A stretch of 64,000 nt of DNA from Candidatus Accumulibacter appositus (GTDB lineage: Bacteria > Pseudomonadota > Gammaproteobacteria > Burkholderiales > Rhodocyclaceae): assembly GCA_000585055.1 (NCBI GenBank), contig JEMX01000030.1, positions 54,436 through 118,435 of the forward strand, in the 5' to 3' direction. The position numbers were made by a program, and so were the translations under genes. Shown here piece after piece: positions 7,402 through 16,430 of the stretch (its first letter is position 1; every line of letters starts with the position of its first letter). A model generated the notes under the pieces. It was not told the DNA's origin. It saw only the letters and a list, made by a program, of their open reading frames with translations, and did not search any database.

Positions 7402-9627
7402 ATGGTTTCAGTTACCCACTCGGTCGCCGCACAAAGCGACTTCGAACACTCCGTGCAATCCTTGCTGGACGGTCTTGCGGTGGCCGACGGCGAGCGAGTT
7501 CGACGCGCGCTGGAGTCTGCCCGGTCGCTCTACGGCGACCGCCAACTAGGTAGTGGCGAAAGCGTCTGGGGTCACGCCCTGGGAATGGCCCTGATCGTTG
7601 CCGGGCTCAAGCTCGACGCCGATGCAAGGCTGGCGGCGCTGCTTTTCGCGCTGCCGGCGCAGCACGAGCACGGCCTGGCGCTGATCGAGAGGGAGTTCGG
7701 GCGCAGCGTTGCGCATCTGGTCGATGGTATTTCGCGTCTGAACCGCGCGCGACCCATCACTCGCGGTTTCGTCGCCCATTCGTCGGAAAGCGACGACAAG
7801 AAACCGCACGAGGTGAAGGCGCAGGTCGAGGTGCTGCGCAAGATGCTGCTGGCGATGGTCGAGGACATCCGTGTGGTCCTGCTGCGCCTGGCTTCGCGTA
7901 CGCAGACCCTGCGTCACTACGCGGTGGAGCCCGATCCGCTGCGCGCTGCGGTGGCGCGCGAGACGCTGGAGCTGTATTCGCCGCTGGCCAACCGGCTCGG
8001 CGTATGGGAACTGAAGTGGGAGCTCGAGGACCTGTCCTTCCGTTTCATGCATCCGGCGATCTACAAGGATATTGCTCAACACCTGGACGAGAAGCGAACC
8101 GAGCGCGAGCAGTTCATTGTCGACGCCGTTGCTCGCCTGAAGCGCGAGCTGGCCGAGGCCGGTGTCGGCGATGCCGAGGTCTATGGCCGACCGAAGCACA
8201 TCTTCAGCATCTGGAACAAGATGCGCAAGAAGGATGTCGCCTTTGCCGAAGTGTACGACGTGCGCGCGCTGCGCGTCATCGTCAAGGACGTCAAGGACTG
8301 CTACACGGCACTGGGCATTGTGCACCACATTTGGTCGCCGATCGTCAGTGAGTTCGACGACTACATTGCCCACCCGAAAGGCAACGACTATCGTTCCCTG
8401 CACACGGCCGTGCATTGCCCGGACGGACGCGCGCTGGAGGTCCAGATCCGCACTCCGGAGATGCATAAGCACGCCGAGTTGGGGGTTGCCGCGCATTGGC
8501 GGTACAAGGAAGGAGGCAAGGCGACGCCTGAAGACCGCTACGACGAGAAGATCGCCTGGCTGCGTCAGCTGCTGACCTGGCGCGACGAGGCGGTTGATTC
8601 ATCGGACTGGGTCAGGCACTACAAGAAGGCGGCCTTCGACGAGACGATCTACATCCTGACCCCGCAGGGGCGCGTCGTCGATCTGCCGCGTGGCGCGACG
8701 CCGGTCGACTTTGCCTACCGCGTGCACACCGACATCGGCCATCGCTGTCGCGGCGCCAAGGTCGACGGTGCGCTGGTGCCGCTGAATACGCAACTGGCCA
8801 CCGGGCAGCGCGTCGAAATCGTTCTTGCCAAGCACGGCGGTCCGTCACGCGATTGGCTCAATACCTCGCTTGGTTATGTGTTCACCCATCGCTCGCGGGC
8901 CAAGGTCAGGCAGTGGTTTGCCAGTCTGGCGCTCGAGGACATGCTCGCCGAGGGGCGGGCGGTGGTGACGCGCGAGCTGCAGCGCATGGGGCAATCGGGC
9001 ATCAGTCTCGACGAACTCTCGGATCGACTGGGCTTTGCTCGTCCCGACGATCTGTTCATTGCCGTTGCGCGCGCCAAGCTGAACATGCGCCAGTTGCAGT
9101 TGGCGGTGCGTGGCGGCGAGGCGGCGCCGGACGACGACGATCTCGCCGAGTTGGCGGTGTCCAGGCCACGTCCGAGCGATGACGCCGAGAAGGGCATTCT
9201 GATCGTCGGCATGGGGCGGCTGCTGACGCAGCTTGCGGGTTGCTGCAAGCCGGTGCCGCCGGATCCCATCGTCGGTTTCGTGACGCGGGGAAAAGGCGTG
9301 TCGGTGCATCGCGCCGATTGCAGCAACTTCAGCAACATGCGCGCAATGAATGCCGAGCGGGTGATCGAAACCACCTGGGGCGGTGGCGAGGAGGGGATTT
9401 TTGCGGTCGACATCGTCATTGACGCTCACGACCGCCAGGGGTTGTTGCGCGATGTGTCCGACGTGCTCGCTCGCGAAAAACTCAATGTCATCGCGGTCAA
9501 CACGCAGTCTCGGCAGGGTAACGCGCTGATGCGCTTCACCGCCGAAGTCGGCAGCATTCCGCAGCTCAACCGCACGCTGAGCCTGCTGCACGGCATCGAG
9601 GGCGTGGTGGGCGCCCGTCGTGCCTGA
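7402..9627 (+). CDS. relA: RelA, (p)ppGpp synthetase
   Basis: Ribosome-associated stringent-response enzyme making (p)ppGpp from ATP and GTP/GDP; 741 residues. The N-terminal pseudo-hydrolase domain lacks the HD metal motif (LAALLFALPAQ at that position). The synthetase domain has HIFSIWNKMRKKD and GNDYRSLHTAV, and carries EFDD (317-320), the EXDD signature of monofunctional RelA rather than the RXKD of SpoT/Rel. A TGS domain (ETIYILTPQGRVVDLP) and a C-terminal ACT domain (VIDAHDRQGLLRDVSDVLA) follow. The start MVSVTHS is similar to E. coli RelA, which supports the ATG at 7402 over an upstream extension. No RBS is visible. Confidence 0.95.
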   Translation: MVSVTHSVAAQSDFEHSVQSLLDGLAVADGERVRRALESARSLYGDRQLGSGESVWGHALGMALIVAGLKLDADARLAALLFALPAQHEHGLALIEREFGRSVAHLVDGISRLNRARPITRGFVAHSSESDDKKPHEVKAQVEVLRKMLLAMVEDIRVVLLRLASRTQTLRHYAVEPDPLRAAVARETLELYSPLANRLGVWELKWELEDLSFRFMHPAIYKDIAQHLDEKRTEREQFIVDAVARLKRELAEAGVGDAEVYGRPKHIFSIWNKMRKKDVAFAEVYDVRALRVIVKDVKDCYTALGIVHHIWSPIVSEFDDYIAHPKGNDYRSLHTAVHCPDGRALEVQIRTPEMHKHAELGVAAHWRYKEGGKATPEDRYDEKIAWLRQLLTWRDEAVDSSDWVRHYKKAAFDETIYILTPQGRVVDLPRGATPVDFAYRVHTDIGHRCRGAKVDGALVPLNTQLATGQRVEIVLAKHGGPSRDWLNTSLGYVFTHRSRAKVRQWFASLALEDMLAEGRAVVTRELQRMGQSGISLDELSDRLGFARPDDLFIAVARAKLNMRQLQLAVRGGEAAPDDDDLAELAVSRPRPSDDAEKGILIVGMGRLLTQLAGCCKPVPPDPIVGFVTRGKGVSVHRADCSNFSNMRAMNAERVIETTWGGGEEGIFAVDIVIDAHDRQGLLRDVSDVLAREKLNVIAVNTQSRQGNALMRFTAEVGSIPQLNRTLSLLHGIEGVVGARRA

Positions 9628-9653
9628 TTCGTAGCTGATTCGTAGCTGATTCG
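9625..9653 (+). repeat. 11-bp tandem repeat spanning relA stop
   Basis: TGATTCGTAGC occurs twice in tandem (9625-9635, 9636-9646), followed by a partial third unit TGATTCG (9647-9653). The first unit begins with the relA stop codon TGA. It looks like replication slippage. Confidence 0.8.
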
Positions 9654-9684
9654 CGCCGGCCTGGGGAAAACCACCAGGCCGGCG
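9654..9684. terminator. hairpin between convergent relA and ppk1
   Basis: A perfect 11-bp stem CGCCGGCCTGG / CCAGGCCGGCG with a 9-nt loop. It sits between the relA and ppk1 stops and could act on both strands, but neither side has a clear T-run, so termination is inferred from position and stem strength. Confidence 0.6.
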
Positions 9685-9717
9685 ATGGGTGATGACGACG
9701 GCTTTTGCGGCCGCTGG

Positions 9718-11841
9718 TCAGTCCTTCAGCAGTTCGATCAGCTCGGCCTGCGAGGAATGCGGGCTGGTTCGTGAGCCGCGCCGCTGATGATAGCTGCCAT
9801 CTGGTCCGAGTTCCCAGGCCAGGGTATTGTCGGTGAGGTAGATCTGCAGTCCCTCGGCGATCACGCGACGCTTTAGCTTGCGGTCGAGGATCGGAAAAGC
9901 GAGTTCGATGCGGCGGAAGAAGTTGCGGTCCATCCAGTCGGCGCTGGACAGATAGACTTTCTCTTCGCCATCGGCAAAGAAATAGAACACGCGATGATGC
10001 TCGAGTTGTCGACCGATGATCGACCAGACGTTGATGTTCTCCGACAGGCCTTTGACGCCGGCACGCAAGCCGCAGACGCCGCGCACGATAAGATCGACCT
10101 TGACCCCGGCCTGCGAGGCTTCATAGAGCGCCGCGATGGTCTCCGGTTCAAGCAGGGAATTCATTTTGGCGATGATTCGTGAACGCTTGCCGGCACGCGC
10201 TGCTTCGGCTTCGGCACGGATCCCGGCGACGACATTCGGTTGCAGCGAGAAAGGCGCCTGCCAGAGGTGCTTCAGGGTCTGCGCGCGACCGAGGCCGGTA
10301 AGCTGCTTGAAGACCTCGTTGGTATCGGCGCCGATTTCTTCGTTGCAGGTGAGCAGGCCAAAGTCGGAATAGAGGCGGGCCGTCTTGGGGTGGTAGTTGC
10401 CGGTTCCCAGGTGCACATAACGATGCAGGACGCTGCTGCCGCCGGTCTTGCTTTCTTCGCGGCGGACGATCATCAGCATCTTGGCGTGCGTCTTGTAGCC
10501 GACAACGCCGTAGATGACGTGCGCGCCGACCTCTTCGAGCTTGGTCGCCCAGCCGATATTCGCTTCCTCGTCAAAGCGCGCCATCAGTTCGACAACCACC
10601 GTCACTTCCTTGCCGTTTTGCGCGGCACGCAATAGCGACTGCATCAGCACCGAGTCGGTGCCGGTACGGTAGACGGTCATTTTGATGGCCACCACCTGCG
10701 GGTCTACGGCCGACTGCTCAAGCAATTCGATGACCGGATTGAAGCTCTGGTAGGGATGGTGCAGCAGGATGTCGCCGCTGCGGATGGCCTCGAATACGTT
10801 GGCGCTTTTCTGCAGTGCTTTCGGCGTACCCGGCTTGAAGGGCTGGAACTTGAGGTTGTCGCGCATGACCCAGTCGGGGACCTGCATCAGGCGCACCAGA
10901 TTGACCGGACCGGCAACACGAAAGAGGTCGCGCTCGTTGAGGTTGAAGTGGCCAAGCAGGAACTCGGCCATCGCTTCCGAGCAGTTGTTGGCGACCTCGA
11001 GGCGGACGGCATCACCAAAGTGTCGCTGTGGCAATTCGCCCTGGATCTTGGTGCGCAGATTCTTGACCGCTTCCTCGTCGACGAACAGGTTGCTGTTGCG
11101 CGTGACGCGAAACTGGTAGCAGCCCAGCACCTTCATGCCGGCGAACAGTTCGTGGACGAACTCATGCAGGATCGAAGACAGGAAGACGAAGCAGTATTCA
11201 CTGTCACCGAGTTCGCGTGGTAGCCGGATGACGCGCGGCAAGACGCGTGGTGCCTGCACGATGGCCGCGTTCGAGCTGCGACCGAAGGCATCGCGCCCTT
11301 CGAGCTCGACGGCAAAATTGAGGCTCTTGTTGAGCACGCGCGGGAAGGGGTGGGAGGGGTCGAGGCCGATCGGGGTGATCACCGGCATTACTTCGCGGAA
11401 GAAAAAGGCGCTGATCCATTCGCGCTGGGCGGGGCTCCAGTCGCCGCGTTTGAGGAAGCGAATGCCTTCACTGGCGAGCAGCGGCAGGATCTCGTCATTC
11501 AGCAGCGCGTACTGCTCCTTGACCAGTGCGTGCGTTTCGTCCGTGACCAGACGGTAGACTTCGCGCGCCGTCTTGCCGTCGGTGGTGAGCGCGACGGAGC
11601 CGAGCTTGAGCTGCTCCTTGACACCGGCAACCCGGATTTCGAAGAACTCGTCGAGGTTGCTGCTGACGATGCACAGGAAGCGCAAGCGTTCGAGCAGGGG
11701 GGTCTTGGGGTTCCTGGCCTGCCACATCACGCGCCGATTGAAAGCAAGCAGCCCCATCTCGCGGTTCTGGAAGTAGTCTGACGGGAAGCCGTCAGTGGCC
11801 TTGGAGAGAGGGGTTTCGGTGGGTGTGGCGGCGGTGTTCAT
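9718..11841 (-). CDS. ppk1: polyphosphate kinase 1
   Basis: Polymerises the ATP gamma-phosphate into inorganic polyphosphate and can run in reverse. The 707-residue length is normal. The N-domain has FNRRVMWQARNPKTPLLERL and SSNLDEFFEIRVAG. The phosphohistidine is predicted as His452 in YGVVGYKTHAKMLMI. HLGTGNYHPKTARLYSDFG and the second active-site His (about 615, RQLEHHRVFYF) are present, as is SSADWMDRNFFRR. The ATG has an AAGGAA site. It is divergent from ppx across a 212-bp shared regulatory gap. I saw no convincing Pho box. Confidence 0.97.
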   Translation of the reverse strand: MNTAATPTETPLSKATDGFPSDYFQNREMGLLAFNRRVMWQARNPKTPLLERLRFLCIVSSNLDEFFEIRVAGVKEQLKLGSVALTTDGKTAREVYRLVTDETHALVKEQYALLNDEILPLLASEGIRFLKRGDWSPAQREWISAFFFREVMPVITPIGLDPSHPFPRVLNKSLNFAVELEGRDAFGRSSNAAIVQAPRVLPRVIRLPRELGDSEYCFVFLSSILHEFVHELFAGMKVLGCYQFRVTRNSNLFVDEEAVKNLRTKIQGELPQRHFGDAVRLEVANNCSEAMAEFLLGHFNLNERDLFRVAGPVNLVRLMQVPDWVMRDNLKFQPFKPGTPKALQKSANVFEAIRSGDILLHHPYQSFNPVIELLEQSAVDPQVVAIKMTVYRTGTDSVLMQSLLRAAQNGKEVTVVVELMARFDEEANIGWATKLEEVGAHVIYGVVGYKTHAKMLMIVRREESKTGGSSVLHRYVHLGTGNYHPKTARLYSDFGLLTCNEEIGADTNEVFKQLTGLGRAQTLKHLWQAPFSLQPNVVAGIRAEAEAARAGKRSRIIAKMNSLLEPETIAALYEASQAGVKVDLIVRGVCGLRAGVKGLSENINVWSIIGRQLEHHRVFYFFADGEEKVYLSSADWMDRNFFRRIELAFPILDRKLKRRVIAEGLQIYLTDNTLAWELGPDGSYHQRRGSRTSPHSSQAELIELLKD

Positions 11842-12053
11842 GGGTTCCTTCCGTGGGAATTGATGGATCAGGCGGGCTAGCTGAAGACAGCGAACATATT
11901 ACAACCATCGCTCTACTGCTGGTCGCTAAAAGCCCTATTTTGTCGTCACAGCGCTACTGTGCGATCGGTTGTCGCGCGGTGGTGGTGTGGTTGGCGGTGG
12001 TAACATGGCTATTCGCAAATAGCCTTTGCCGTGTGGTCAGAAGAAGAACGGGC
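11842..12053. promoter_or_regulatory. ppk1-ppx shared intergenic region with two inverted repeats
   Basis: This gap must contain the promoters of both ppk1 (leftward) and ppx (rightward). Two dyads are seen: CACAG-CGCTA-CTGTG (11947-11961) and the perfect GGCTATT-CGCA-AATAGCC (12007-12024). The second is about 30 nt before the ppx ATG, where it could be an operator or a leader hairpin. Base composition is more A+T-rich than the flanking genes. Confidence 0.55.
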
Positions 12054-13577
12054 ATGAGTTACGAACTAATTGCCGGCGTCGATCTAGGTTCCAACAGCTT
12101 TCGCCTGCAACTTGGGCGCATCGTTGGTGATCAGATTCATCCGCTTGACAACCTCAAAGAGCGTGTCGCTCTTGCTTCCGGCCTGACCAGAGAGAGAATT
12201 CTCGACCATGCCTCGCAGCAACGCGCGCTCGATGCATTGCGTCGCTTCGGCGAGCAGCTGCGGGGCTTCGCCCCGGAGCAGGTGCGCGCCGTGGCCACCG
12301 ACGCCATGCGTGTCGCGCGCAATGCCGACCTCGTCCTGCCGCAAGCCGAGGCGGCACTGGGCTTCCCGATCGAGATCATCGGCGGGCGCGAGGAAGCCCG
12401 CCTGATCTTCATCGGCGTTGCGCACGCGCTGCCGGTCGCCACGCATCGGCGTTTGGTGGTCGATATCGGCGGTGGCTCGACCGAGTTGATCATCGGCCAG
12501 GGAATCGAACCCCTGCTGATGGAGTCGCTGTTCATGGGCGGGATCAACTTTCGCCAGCGTTTCTTCCCGGACGGCAAGGTGGACCGGAAGCGTTTCAGCG
12601 CCGCCGAAGTGTCGGCCGCCCGACAGATCGAAGCGGTGGTCACCGACTATCAGCGCTGTGGTTGGCAAGAGGCCGTCGGCTCGTCGGGGTCGGCGCAGGA
12701 GCTTGCCGTTGTGCTGGAGTTGAACGGTCTCAATCCCGACGCCTGCAGTGGCATCACTCGCCAGGGGTTGGCCCGTCTGCGCGCAATGATCATCGCCGCC
12801 GGCTCCGCTGAACGGCTACCGCTCAAAGGCCTGCGCAGCGAACGCCTGCACATTTTCCCCGGTGCCCTGGCCATCATGTCGGCGGTGTTTTCCTCGCTCG
12901 AACTCGAACACATGACCTATTCAGACGGTGCTTTGCCGCTCGGCGTCCTGCACGATCTGCGCAGCCGTTTCGAGCATCATGACACGCGCGACGTGACGGT
13001 CCTCCAGTTCATGCGCCGCTATCAGGTCGCCGAGGAGCAGGTCAGGCGCGTCGAGCGTACCGCCCTGGCGCTGCTCGGACAACTCATTCAGCTCGATTCT
13101 GCGGAGCACGAGGGCGATGTCCACTTCCTGCGCTGGGCGGTTTCCCTGCACGAGATCGGTATTTCCGTGGCGCACGGCAGTTTCCACAAGCATGGTGCGT
13201 ATCTGGTGACCAACGCCGACATGCCGGGTTTTTCGCAGCGCGATCAGTCGCGTCTGGCGCTGCTGCTCCTTGGCCAGCGCGGCCGGCTGCAGAAACTGGC
13301 TTCACTGCCTGCCGGCGATGCGAACTGGCGGCTACTGCTCTGTCTGCGGCTGGCGGTCTTGCTGCATCGCTCGCGTGACGATCAGGCGCCGCCAGAGCTG
13401 GCGATCCGCGAGTCGCCAGTGGGTTTCCAGCTCGATGTCTCGGCCGCCTGGCTGGACGGCAATCCGCTGGCTCTCGCCGCCTTGCGCGAAGAGTCACTGC
13501 TCTGGAGGCGTATCGGCAGCCAGTTGCAGCTCCGGGCCCTGCCGTCTGGACGGGATGTGCCAGTGAGGCCGGGATGA
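12054..13577 (+). CDS. ppx: exopolyphosphatase (Ppx/GppA family)
   Basis: Releases terminal phosphate from polyphosphate and may also hydrolyse pppGpp; 507 residues. The actin-like ATPase fold is shown by AGVDLGSNSFRL (residues 7-18), ATDAMRVARN, the catalytic-Glu segment GGREEARLIF, and the glycine-rich VVDIGGGSTELI. The C-terminal HD-like domain is in LRWAVSLHEIG...HKHGAYLVTNADMPGFS. The longer upstream frame is non-coding; the ATG at 12054 gives the canonical N-terminus. Its stop overlaps the next ATG (ATGA at 13574), coupling it to an Mla-type transport operon. Confidence 0.95.
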   Translation: MSYELIAGVDLGSNSFRLQLGRIVGDQIHPLDNLKERVALASGLTRERILDHASQQRALDALRRFGEQLRGFAPEQVRAVATDAMRVARNADLVLPQAEAALGFPIEIIGGREEARLIFIGVAHALPVATHRRLVVDIGGGSTELIIGQGIEPLLMESLFMGGINFRQRFFPDGKVDRKRFSAAEVSAARQIEAVVTDYQRCGWQEAVGSSGSAQELAVVLELNGLNPDACSGITRQGLARLRAMIIAAGSAERLPLKGLRSERLHIFPGALAIMSAVFSSLELEHMTYSDGALPLGVLHDLRSRFEHHDTRDVTVLQFMRRYQVAEEQVRRVERTALALLGQLIQLDSAEHEGDVHFLRWAVSLHEIGISVAHGSFHKHGAYLVTNADMPGFSQRDQSRLALLLLGQRGRLQKLASLPAGDANWRLLLCLRLAVLLHRSRDDQAPPELAIRESPVGFQLDVSAAWLDGNPLALAALREESLLWRRIGSQLQLRALPSGRDVPVRPG

Positions 13578-14689
13578 GCGTCGCCGCGATCGATCTGGTA
13601 CAGCAGCCGGGCGTGCTGCAGCTGCGCCTGTCCGGGGATTGGACGCTGGCCACCATGCCGCAGCCGATCGTCAGCTTCGAGCGGCGTCTGCACGAGCTGG
13701 CGGCCGGCAATCCGGCGTGGGACCTGCTGTCGATCGCGCGTCTGGACAGCGCCGGCGGGATACTGCTTTGGCGCGCCTGGGGCCAAAAGTGGCCGGCGTC
13801 GCTGGCCATTTCGACCCGGCATCGGGCGGTCATAGCGCGCATCGAGCTGATGCCGGTTGAGCAGCCGTCGGAGCGGCCGACCGAACGCCTGTCGCTGCTG
13901 CTCGCGGCCGGTCGGCCGCTCCTCGCCGCGGCCAGCCACTTCACCGGCCTGGTCGCCTTGATAGGACAACTCATTCTGGATCTGCTTTACCTCTGCCGAC
14001 ATCCCGGGGACATCCCGTGGCGGGAGTTTTCGGCAAACCTCTTCAAAAGCGGCGCGCAGGCGCTGCCGGTGACGGCCTTGATCGGTTTCCTGATCGGCAT
14101 CGTCCTTTCCTATCTCTCGGCCTTGCAGCTGGCGAACTTCGGCGCCGATGTCTTCATCGTCAATCTGCTTGGCATCAGTATCGTTCGCGAACTGGGCCCG
14201 GTGCTGGTCGCTGTTCTCGTTGCCGGTCGTTCGGGGTCGGCAATGACCGCCCAGATCGGCGTCATGCGTGTCACCGACGAGATCGACGCGCTGGCCACGA
14301 TGGGCGTTTCGCAAAGCCAGCGCCTGGTCTTGCCCAAGGTTGCTGCGCTCTCCGTGGCGATGCCGCTGCTGGTGCTCTGGTGTTCGGCGGCCGGGATTGT
14401 CGGCGGCATGGTTTCGGCCAATCTGCAGATGGACCTGTCGTATGGCTTTTTCATTGACACTCTGCCCAAGGTGGTGCCCGTCGCCAATCTGTGGATCGGC
14501 ATGGGCAAGGGGCTTGTTTTTGGTTTTCTGATTGCCTTGATTGCCTGTCATTTCGGTTTGCGAGTGAAGCCGAATACCGAAAGCCTGTCGTCGCAGACCA
14601 CTGCTTCGGTGGTTACCGCGATCACGGTGGCGATTCTGGTCGACGCCGTCGCGGCCATTCTGACCCGCAGTATCGGATTGCCGCTTTGA
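13574..14689 (+). CDS. mlaE: MlaE-type ABC permease with N-terminal STAS-like domain
   Basis: A 371-residue inner-membrane permease of the YrbE/MlaE family, moving lipids between membranes with an MCE protein. Residues about 1-120 are a soluble STAS-like segment (GVLQLRLSGDWTLA...), typical of the longer form of this family. About five membrane segments follow. The conserved coupling-loop region is DEIDALATMGVSQSQRLVLPKVAA. It overlaps ppx by 4 bp and the next gene by 4 bp. The lipid substrate is inferred from the family. Confidence 0.88.
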   Translation: MSVAAIDLVQQPGVLQLRLSGDWTLATMPQPIVSFERRLHELAAGNPAWDLLSIARLDSAGGILLWRAWGQKWPASLAISTRHRAVIARIELMPVEQPSERPTERLSLLLAAGRPLLAAASHFTGLVALIGQLILDLLYLCRHPGDIPWREFSANLFKSGAQALPVTALIGFLIGIVLSYLSALQLANFGADVFIVNLLGISIVRELGPVLVAVLVAGRSGSAMTAQIGVMRVTDEIDALATMGVSQSQRLVLPKVAALSVAMPLLVLWCSAAGIVGGMVSANLQMDLSYGFFIDTLPKVVPVANLWIGMGKGLVFGFLIALIACHFGLRVKPNTESLSSQTTASVVTAITVAILVDAVAAILTRSIGLPL

Positions 14690-15483
14690 GCGCTGCAGCA
14701 GACCTGGTTCGAACAAAGGTGCCGGCCATCGAAATCCGCGGCCTTTGCACTCGCTTTGATGATGTGGTGATTCATCGCGACATCGATCTCGAGGTCGAAG
14801 CCGGGCAGATGCTGGGCCTGGTCGGAGGCTCGGGCAGCGGCAAGACGACGCTGCTGCGCGAGATCGTCGGTCTGTTGCGGCCCAGCGCGGGGACGCTTAA
14901 ACTCTTTGGCCAGACGGTGCTTGATGGTAATCACGAACAAAGCCGTGCGGTTCGCCGTCGCTTCGGAATGCTCTTTCAGCAAGGCGCACTCTTTTCGGCG
15001 TTTTCGGTCTTTGACAACATTGCCTTTCCTTTGCGCGAGCTGCGCTCCCTCGACGAAGCGATGATCCGTGATCTGGTCTTGCTCAAGCTGGCGATGGTCG
15101 AACTTGAGCCGCGCCATGGCCGGCTGATGCCTGCGGAATTGTCTGGCGGGATGATCAAGCGCGTGGCGCTGGCGCGGGCGCTGTCCCTGGAACCGGAACT
15201 TCTCGTTCTCGACGAACCGACGGCTGGGCTCGATCCCGACCGCAGCGCGAATTTCATCACCTTGCTCAAGCTGCTGCAGAAGGAACTCGGCTTCACGGTG
15301 GTGATGGTGACGCACGAGCTCGATACCCTGCTCGGCCTGTCGACGCGTCTGGCGGTACTCGCAGATCAGCAGATCGTTGCTTGCGGCACGCCGGCAGAAG
15401 TTCTGGCGGTCGACCACCCCTTCGTGCAGAACTTCTTTGCGCCTAAGCGCGCCGCGGCAGCGATCCGGCAGGAGGCGCGCTAA
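14686..15483 (+). CDS. mlaF: MlaF-type ABC ATPase
   Basis: ATPase partner of the MlaE permease, about 265 residues. Walker A GGSGSGKTT, Q-loop MLFQQGALFSAF, signature LSGGM and Walker B LLVLDEPTAGLDPD are all intact, as is the switch His in VTHELD. The frame is open well upstream, but coding sense begins near the mlaE stop. I chose the TTG at 14686, which overlaps the mlaE stop as TTGA. A GTG at 14719 is the alternative and would give a protein 11 residues shorter. Confidence 0.88.
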   Translation: MSAAADLVRTKVPAIEIRGLCTRFDDVVIHRDIDLEVEAGQMLGLVGGSGSGKTTLLREIVGLLRPSAGTLKLFGQTVLDGNHEQSRAVRRRFGMLFQQGALFSAFSVFDNIAFPLRELRSLDEAMIRDLVLLKLAMVELEPRHGRLMPAELSGGMIKRVALARALSLEPELLVLDEPTAGLDPDRSANFITLLKLLQKELGFTVVMVTHELDTLLGLSTRLAVLADQQIVACGTPAEVLAVDHPFVQNFFAPKRAAAAIRQEAR

Positions 15484-15485
15484 TC

Positions 15486-16430
15486 ATGGAAAACCGTTCG
15501 CACGCGCTGGTAGCGGGACTGTTCACACTGTTTCTGGGCGTCGCGGTGCTGCTCTCAGTGTGGTGGATCGGCGGCAAGCACGAGACCAGCCGCGACTACG
15601 TCGTGGTGACCCGGCAGAATGTGACCGGCTTGAGCCTGCAAGGGCAGGTGCGCTACCGCGGGATTCGCGTCGGCAAGGTGCAGGCCATTGCTCTGGACCC
15701 GAGTGATGTGCGCAACATACTCATTCGCATTAGCGTGAACGATTCGGTTCCGGTGACGCGGGGGACGATTGCCAAAATGGGCTATCAGGGAGTGACTGGT
15801 ATTGCGCATATCCTGCTCGAAGAAACCGGCACCGATCCGCAGCCGCTGCCGGGTAATGCCGGCGAGGCTTCGCAAATTGTCATGCGGCCGTCGCTGATCG
15901 AGGAACTGTCCGATGCCGGCGGTGCCACCTTGCGCGCGGCTGGAGAGTTTCTGGGCAATGCCAACAAGCTGCTCGACAGCGACAACCAGCAACGTTTCGC
16001 GACTATTCTGGCCAATCTCGAAGCGACCACCGCGAACGCCAACGAGGCCATCAGCCAGTTTCGTCAATTGTTGGCGCAAACTCCCGAAAGCCTGCGCCTG
16101 CTCAACGCCACTTTGGTTCGCGCCGAGCAGGCAGCGGGCCATGCGACACCCTTGCTGCTCGAAACACGGGCCCTGGTCGTGCGTCTGCAGACGGTCGGCG
16201 AGCGCGTTGATCGCCTGCTTGGCGACCCGTCGCCGAGCGGGGTCGCTGCGCTTGCGCCGCGGCTCAATGAACTCGGTCGCGAGTTGTCCGCCAACTCGCG
16301 GCAGTTGCAGCGAGTGTTGCAGATGCTCGAGGACGCACCACAAAGCGTCGTTTTTGGCTCGCCGAAGCATTCGCCGGGACCCGGCGAGGCCGGATTCGTA
16401 GCCCCGCCGAGCCGTGAGGGATCGCCATGA
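15486..16430 (+). CDS. mlaD: MlaD-type MCE-domain protein
   Basis: Periplasmic substrate-binding component of the lipid transporter, 314 residues. One N-terminal membrane anchor (about 8-28) is followed by a single MCE domain beginning DYVVVTRQNVTGLSLQGQVRYRGIRVGKVQAI (split here by family description, about residues 37-115). A long alpha-helical tail rich in Gln and Asn (about 150-290) follows, longer than in E. coli MlaD and more like the PqiB/Mce tail type. It starts 2 nt after the ATPase stop. Confidence 0.87.
   Translation: MENRSHALVAGLFTLFLGVAVLLSVWWIGGKHETSRDYVVVTRQNVTGLSLQGQVRYRGIRVGKVQAIALDPSDVRNILIRISVNDSVPVTRGTIAKMGYQGVTGIAHILLEETGTDPQPLPGNAGEASQIVMRPSLIEELSDAGGATLRAAGEFLGNANKLLDSDNQQRFATILANLEATTANANEAISQFRQLLAQTPESLRLLNATLVRAEQAAGHATPLLLETRALVVRLQTVGERVDRLLGDPSPSGVAALAPRLNELGRELSANSRQLQRVLQMLEDAPQSVVFGSPKHSPGPGEAGFVAPPSREGSP

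Noticed and set aside
11842..12053. Pho box upstream of ppk1
   Set aside because: TTGTAAT and CTGTCTT on the minus strand are 14 bp apart rather than the 11-bp period of a Pho box, and match weakly.
13382..14716. Minus-strand 444-codon frame across ppx/mlaE
   Set aside because: It is antisense to well-identified genes, with Gln/Arg/Asp-rich unstructured translation.
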